Shown: piece after piece, positions 4,428-5,939 of the stretch | How positions within the stretch are numbered: position 1 is the first letter of the stretch | Layout: every line of letters begins with the position of its first letter | Source: Spirochaetaceae bacterium | Lineage (GTDB): Bacteria; Spirochaetota; Spirochaetia; UBA9216 | Direction of reading: 5' to 3' | Length of the DNA stretch: 5,939 nucleotides | NCBI GenBank assembly: GCA_028527945.1 | Contig: JAQQAK010000059.1 | Coordinates: forward strand, 1-5,939 | Translations under genes and position numbers: made by a program | Notes under the pieces: generated by a model | Told to the model about the DNA's origin: nothing | Databases searched by the model: none | The model's input: only the letters and a program-made list of their open reading frames with translations

Positions 4428-5759
4428 TTACCAAGAAAGAATATCATCACAGAAAGAATCAGAATCATCATAATCCGAAGTTCCACCTAATATATAGATC
4501 GTATCATTTAATACAAAAGTTGCAAAACCATGCCTTCCTGTATCTGAGAAAGAACTAGCCTTTGTCCAGTCTTTTCCATCTTCACTGTACCAGACATCAC
4601 TAAGGCTTTCTGAGTTTTGTACACCTCCCATAATCCACATTTTGTTATCATAAACAACTGTGCCGGGATAAGTACGTGTTGACCAGCCAGCAGACGAGGT
4701 GACCTCCGTCCATTGTTCTCCATCACTACTACACCATACATCATTGCAGCAATCGGTATCTCCATCCCATCCACCCATTATCCAGATCTTATCATCAAAC
4801 ACTACGCAGCTCATACCGTAACGGCCTGACCAGGACTCTCCACTGATGGTCACCTCTTCCCAGTCGGAGCCGTCGCTGCTATACCACACATCACTGCCGT
4901 AATCATTGTAACTAAAATAGCCCCCTAAGACCCAAAGTTTATCATCAAAAACTACACAACCGAAAGCAGATCGTGCATCCCAGTAGGTGTCGCTGATAGA
5001 AACCTTTTCCCAGTCGGAGCCGTTGCTGCTACACCACACATCATTACTAACAGAATCGGAATAGCCTCCTAATATCCAGATTTTATCTTTAAAAACAGTG
5101 GCACCTAAATTTTGTCTGACAGACCATCCTGGATTATCAGTAATTTTAGTCCAAGAAGAACCATCAGTACTGGAATAAACATCATTATAATTATTAGAGC
5201 CATCATATCCACCCATGATGAAAAGAGTGTCGTTATAATCCAGAACTCGCTGAAACCCTCTCTTCCCCCAACTGACATCAGAAGCAAATTGAGACCATGT
5301 ACGAGTAGTTGTAGTTCCGCTTAGAGTGATACTGAATGTAGAATCATCACTATCATTGCTGTTTATAGTCATAATGGTCGACAGAGTCTCACCAGCTGAT
5401 GTCCCAGCAGCCCAAGTAACAGAGAAGGTACTACTTTCTCCATCGCCTATAGTGCTTGAAGGTTCGGTACTAAGAGAAAAACTGTCGGCATCTTCCCCTG
5501 AAAAGGTAATATCCCCTACTGTTAAATCTCCATCACCGTTATTGATAATCGATACGGAAAAAGTATCTTGTGTAAAGATTTTTATACTGCCGAGGTCTGA
5601 ACTTTCGTTGTTGTCCACAGAGCTACTATTTATACTAATTGCTATATCAGGTGATTCTGAAGTGTAATCAACGTCGCCATTATAATTACAACTTACCAGT
5701 ACCAGAAGAAAAAGCAAAGACATGACCTTAGCTCCAGTTTTGAGAAAACTCTTTTTCAT
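4428..5759 (-). CDS. Putative lipoprotein: choice-of-anchor-D-like beta-sandwich plus six kelch repeats
   Basis: This 443-residue protein begins with a lipoprotein signal peptide: MKK, hydrophobic 13-23, and lipobox LVSC with acylated Cys24. Residues 38-149 form an Ig-like 'choice-of-anchor D' type domain (SVSIINNGDGDLTVGDITFSG; SDDSTFSITLSGT). Six kelch motifs follow, with Gly-Gly pairs at 183, 231, 279, 329, 378 and 425 (47-50 residues apart), each continuing as NDVW(Y/C)SSDGSDW(T/E). The last blade ends at DDILSW, and the strand TRTWSQFAS (152-160) before the first blade would close the ring, so a complete six-bladed propeller is predicted. The propeller has seven cysteines (243, 268, 318, 337, 338, 343, 437). 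Such proteins are usually envelope-anchored binding proteins; no catalytic motif or partner is evident. GGAG lies 8 bases before the ATG. An insertion sequence ends 39 bp upstream of the start codon, so native promoter sequence is limited to that gap. Confidence 0.85.
   Translation of the reverse strand: MKKSFLKTGAKVMSLLFLLVLVSCNYNGDVDYTSESPDIAISINSSSVDNNESSDLGSIKIFTQDTFSVSIINNGDGDLTVGDITFSGEDADSFSLSTEPSSTIGDGESSTFSVTWAAGTSAGETLSTIMTINSNDSDDSTFSITLSGTTTTRTWSQFASDVSWGKRGFQRVLDYNDTLFIMGGYDGSNNYNDVYSSTDGSSWTKITDNPGWSVRQNLGATVFKDKIWILGGYSDSVSNDVWCSSNGSDWEKVSISDTYWDARSAFGCVVFDDKLWVLGGYFSYNDYGSDVWYSSDGSDWEEVTISGESWSGRYGMSCVVFDDKIWIMGGWDGDTDCCNDVWCSSDGEQWTEVTSSAGWSTRTYPGTVVYDNKMWIMGGVQNSESLSDVWYSEDGKDWTKASSFSDTGRHGFATFVLNDTIYILGGTSDYDDSDSFCDDILSW
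4857..4893 (-). repeat. Near-identical DNA repeat within the kelch gene, copy A
   Basis: These 37 bases match 5007-5043 with only two differences (4873 and 4882), exactly 150 bp (one blade) away. They encode the segment around DVWYSSDGSDWEE of the third blade. The other blades have diverged much further at DNA level, so this pair reflects recent duplication or gene conversion. Confidence 0.85.
5007..5043 (-). repeat. Near-identical DNA repeat within the kelch gene, copy B
   Basis: This is the partner of 4857-4893, encoding the segment around DVWCSSNGSDWEK of the second blade. One of the two base changes turns Tyr into Cys (TAT to TGT) and the other turns Asp into Asn. Confidence 0.85.
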
Positions 5760-5767
5760 ATTTTAAA

Positions 5768-5771
5768 CTCC
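5768..5771 (-). promoter_or_regulatory. Ribosome binding site of the kelch lipoprotein gene
   Basis: GGAG on the - strand lies 8 bases before the ATG at 5759 and supports that start. A CATAAT (5783-5788) upstream could be a -10 box, but I find no convincing -35; the matching position would fall inside the insertion sequence end. Confidence 0.6.
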
Positions 5772-5798
5772 ATTTTCAAGTTATTATGTTATTACAGC

Positions 5799-5939
5799 TG
5801 ACCTCACCCCTAAGTTCGACCATTTATAAGATTAGTTTTCTGCCTGTTTAGTATATCCTCATATTGGCTTGGAGTCATTCCTTTTAAGCGTTTCTGAGGA
5901 CGTTCCTCGTTATATTCCACACGCCATGCTTCAATTATT
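5799..5939 (-). mobile_element. Right end of an IS3-family insertion sequence (rest outside the window)
   Basis: The element enters from the right. Reading on the + strand, its outer end is probably TGACCTCACCCCTAAGTTCG beginning at 5799. This starts with the TG dinucleotide and the TGACC-rich composition typical of IS3-family terminal repeats. The transposase stop codon (5810-5812) falls inside this end, as is common in the family. The other end and any target duplication are not in the window, so the exact boundary is provisional. Confidence 0.65.
5810..5939 (-). CDS. IS3-family transposase (OrfB, integrase core), C-terminal fragment
   Basis: The last 42 residues are visible: IIEAWRVEYNEERPQKRLKG, then MTPSQYEDILNRQKTNLING and RT, then TAG. 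The pattern EAWRxEYNxxRPxxxLxxxTPxxY is the C-terminal signature of the IS3/IS150-type DDE transposase, just after the catalytic Glu region. The remainder lies beyond the right edge, so it cannot be judged whether the gene is intact. It points towards the kelch gene on the same strand. Confidence 0.9.
   Translation of the reverse strand, partial: IIEAWRVEYNEERPQKRLKGMTPSQYEDILNRQKTNLINGRT

Noticed and set aside
1..5939. CRISPR array, tRNA, rRNA, riboswitch or toxin-antitoxin pair
   Set aside because: I saw no regularly spaced repeats outside the kelch coding region, no cloverleaf or rRNA-like sequence, no long structured leader, and no small paired genes with ribosome sites.

Overview
The window (about 5.9 kb, AT-rich, compact bacterial gene spacing with AGGAG-type ribosome binding sites) looks like accessory or housekeeping DNA from a Gram-negative-type bacterium, tentatively a spirochaete. 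That assignment is an inference. It rests on a multi-membrane-segment chemoreceptor whose signalling tip carries the 'EAxHAGD' variant, which I recall as common in spirochaetes, and on a lipoprotein with a beta-sandwich plus kelch propeller. No rRNA or tRNA is present to settle it.

Layout, left to right. (1) 2-1506, + strand: a methyl-accepting chemotaxis protein whose 5' end lies outside the window. Its membrane domain is split over two frames at a run of seven A (93-99). (2) 1683-1721: a strong bidirectional terminator between convergent genes. (3) 1720-2289, - strand: an NADPH-dependent FMN reductase-family flavoprotein. (4) 2290-2495: an intergenic region with a 7-bp-arm dyad and a lone perfect DnaA box. 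(5) 2496-3062, - strand: ahpC, a 2-Cys peroxiredoxin. (6) 3063-3213: a divergent control region with two overlapping promoters and dyad operators. (7) 3214-4128, + strand: oxyR, with both redox cysteines at positions 199 and 208 as in E. coli. (8) 4129-4427: non-coding, with hairpins. (9) 4428-5759, - strand: a surface-type lipoprotein with a choice-of-anchor-D-like domain and six kelch repeats. (10) 5799-5939: the right end of an IS3-family insertion sequence, with the transposase C-terminus.

The coherent functional unit is the peroxide-stress module of reductase, ahpC and oxyR. OxyR senses H2O2 through a disulfide and would activate the divergent ahpC from a dyad just upstream of the ahpC -35 box, while that site lies downstream of its own start point. 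A nearly identical 11-mer (ATTGCAYTTAT) lies inside the dyad upstream of the reductase gene. This suggests, without proving it, that the reductase belongs to the same regulon. No ahpF or other dedicated AhpC reductase is visible.

I see no convincing wholly new system. The observations most worth checking are the chemoreceptor frameshift, the shared candidate OxyR operator, the cysteine-rich kelch lipoprotein with internal DNA duplication, and the insertion sequence abutting its start.
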